The notes under the pieces are model-generated. The model searched no databases. It saw only the letters and a program-made list of their open reading frames with translations, and was not told the DNA's origin. Of a DNA stretch of 64,000 bases, positions 63,132-64,000 are shown piece after piece. Origin of the DNA: Sphingobacteriaceae bacterium. Its GTDB lineage: Bacteria > Bacteroidota > Bacteroidia > Sphingobacteriales > Sphingobacteriaceae. Both the position numbers and the translations under genes were made by a program. The DNA is taken from NCBI GenBank assembly GCA_029266635.1, contig JAQSWM010000013.1, positions 1 to 64,000 of the forward strand, read 5' to 3'. How positions within the stretch are numbered: position 1 is the first letter of the stretch; every line of letters starts with the position of its first letter.

Positions 63132-63494
63132 ATGTTCAAGTTAGCACCCATCACAGCCTTTATTTTGTTTTTTGTCCTGCAATGCTGTGCTCCCAAAATC
63201 TCCCAAACGGGAAAGGCTTCCTTCTACGCAGACAAATTCAATGGGCGTAAAACTGCGAGCGGTGAAACCTTCCGGAACTCAAAGAAGATAGCAGCGCACA
63301 AAACACTTCCGTTTGGCACCAAAGTAAAAGTTACAAACCTTCGGACTGGAAAGTCGGTGAAAGTTCGCATTGCCGACCGCGGGCCATTTGTTGCGGGGCG
63401 AATTATAGACCTCTCTAAAAAAGCCGCCCGAAGGATTGATATGGATAAAGAAGGGGTTGGGAATGTGAAGATTGAATATAGGAAGAAGAAATAA
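63132..63494 (+). CDS. rlpA: RlpA-like septal ring lipoprotein
   Basis: The 120-residue protein is a double-psi beta-barrel of the RlpA type, a lytic transglycosylase or peptidoglycan-binding family. It has a lipoprotein signal (from [19 protein letters not shown]), [19 protein letters not shown] with the conserved YxDxFxGRxTASGE pattern, and [20 protein letters not shown], where the catalytic-type Asp lies. There is no C-terminal SPOR domain. The open frame begins at a GTG inside the msrB terminator, so the ATG at 63132 is chosen. A TATTTTCG element ends only four bases upstream, so the transcript may be leaderless. Confidence 0.9.
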   Translation: MFKLAPITAFILFFVLQCCAPKISQTGKASFYADKFNGRKTASGETFRNSKKIAAHKTLPFGTKVKVTNLRTGKSVKVRIADRGPFVAGRIIDLSKKAARRIDMDKEGVGNVKIEYRKKK

Positions 63495-63511
63495 CGGTTA
63501 GTGTTTATATT

Positions 63512-63630
63512 GTGCTCGATTAAGAGCACTTCCGTGTCGAGCTGCACGAATGCTGCTAAAAAGCAGAAAACTTTCGAGAAGCACGTCACCCGGGCATAAT
63601 TTAAACATGTTGTTATGCCCCGTTTTTTTT
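63512..63630. other. Cluster of three hairpins, the last a terminator
   Basis: In order: GTGCTC/GAGCAC (63512-63529), CTGCT/AGCAG (63553-63566), and GGGCATAA/TTATGCCC (63592-63620) followed by eight T. The last ends plus-strand transcription and also contains the stop codon of the minus-strand gene. The first two could be a structured RNA or a decayed element; no gene is seen. Confidence 0.5.
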
Positions 63631-64000
63631 AAATTGTTGCTCATAGAAGTCATAGATAGCCCCGTTGTCAAAATGCTTTTCAAAATATTTTTTAATTCCC
63701 ATTCGGTATATAATGTCCCTTGGGATGTTCGATAATGAGTGCCTTTTTTTAATGTAGTGGGTAATTAATTGACAGCTATAATCGGACAAAAAGTGACCGA
63801 AACAAAATTTTAAAGTATCGATTGAATATCTATTTCCAAATAAAGTTGCTTTTCTTTTTGTTATTCCTTTCTCAACTATTTTTTTTTCAATTTCCGCATC
63901 TTTTATACTTGGTAAGTCAATAGGGTTACATTCTACACAAAACATGTAACCTGTTTGTCTTGGAAAGAATGAGGAGTTATATTTAGAGAGGTAAGCATCT
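63613..64000 (-). CDS. Partial hypothetical protein, AT-rich
   Basis: The frame is open from the right edge (64000) to a stop at 63613, so the gene starts outside the window; an internal ATG at 63945 need not be the start. The visible part has GYMFCVECNPIDLPSIKD, with a CxxC pair, a basic stretch (EKGITKRKATLFGNRY), a Cys-containing middle and a Lys/Phe-rich end (IKKYFEKHFDNGAIYDFYEQ). No family is recognised. The DNA is clearly more AT-rich than its neighbours, which suggests an acquired gene. Confidence 0.65.
   Translation of the reverse strand, partial: DAYLSKYNSSFFPRQTGYMFCVECNPIDLPSIKDAEIEKKIVEKGITKRKATLFGNRYSIDTLKFCFGHFLSDYSCQLITHYIKKRHSLSNIPRDIIYRMGIKKYFEKHFDNGAIYDFYEQQFKKNGA

Noticed and set aside
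63498-63683. Minus-strand gene across the hairpin cluster
   Set aside because: It passes through three hairpins and the terminator and overlaps the end of the AT-rich gene; no coding signal is evident.

Overview
The window is a chromosomal segment of a Bacteroidota bacterium, most likely of the Sphingobacteriaceae (Pedobacter or Mucilaginibacter type). This rests on the rplA-rplJ-rplL-rpoB-rpoC order followed by a DUF3467 gene, on recurrent promoter elements of the form TAnnTTTG, on lipoproteins and signal peptides typical of the phylum, and on families such as TPR-containing NarL-type histidine kinases, FucP-type sugar transporters and DUF3347. The assignment is by recognition only; no search was run.

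Layout. 1-10.5 kb: ribosomal protein and RNA polymerase operon (rplA partial, rplJ, rplL, rpoB, rpoC), then an 84-residue membrane protein bracketed by two nearly identical copies of a terminator, then the DUF3467 gene. 10.5-20.4 kb: mostly minus-strand housekeeping genes (miaA, a pRiA4b ORF-3-like gene, cca, tsaC, a glycosyltransferase, dapD), a transmembrane J-domain protein, an Hsp15-like S4 protein, guanine deaminase, an OmpH-like lipoprotein and a GT2 glycosyltransferase. 20.5-30.2 kb: gyrB, LysE-type exporter, sugar transporter with a dCMP-deaminase-like gene, a secreted esterase and sulfatase, and an acyltransferase. 30.2-30.9 kb: a non-coding stretch with an 11-bp-phased repeat, a strong terminator, and a chimeric pseudogene joining the start of an ORF6N-domain gene to the frameshifted end of a nicotinate phosphoribosyltransferase gene.

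30.9-40.8 kb is the most distinctive part: a plus-strand copper and nitrite module. It holds an HMA-AraC fusion regulator, the P-type ATPase CopA, a small HMA copper chaperone, a DUF3347 protein, a multicopper oxidase with a Met-rich insert and an extra C-terminal domain, a TlpA-type thioredoxin, a copper nitrite reductase fused to cytochrome c (NirK), NirV and an SCO-type copper chaperone. An FNR/DNR-like palindrome lies upstream of nirK. A plausible reading is copper sensing, export and periplasmic detoxification next to copper delivery for respiratory nitrite reduction.

40.8-64 kb: a membrane-protein/regulator operon (DUF4153), small enzymes (rhodanese, acetyltransferases, FAD oxidoreductase), a short SSB behind a 28-bp near-perfect palindrome, an aromatic amino acid hydroxylase with a long C-terminal extension, a histidine kinase, galM plus a GH2 glycosidase, an exonuclease/GIY-YIG fusion, a divergent TPR kinase/NarL regulator pair, a three-gene operon of unrecognised exported proteins, a lipoprotein MsrB, RlpA, and an AT-rich partial gene running off the right edge. 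No rRNA, tRNA, CRISPR array, transposase or integrase was recognised.
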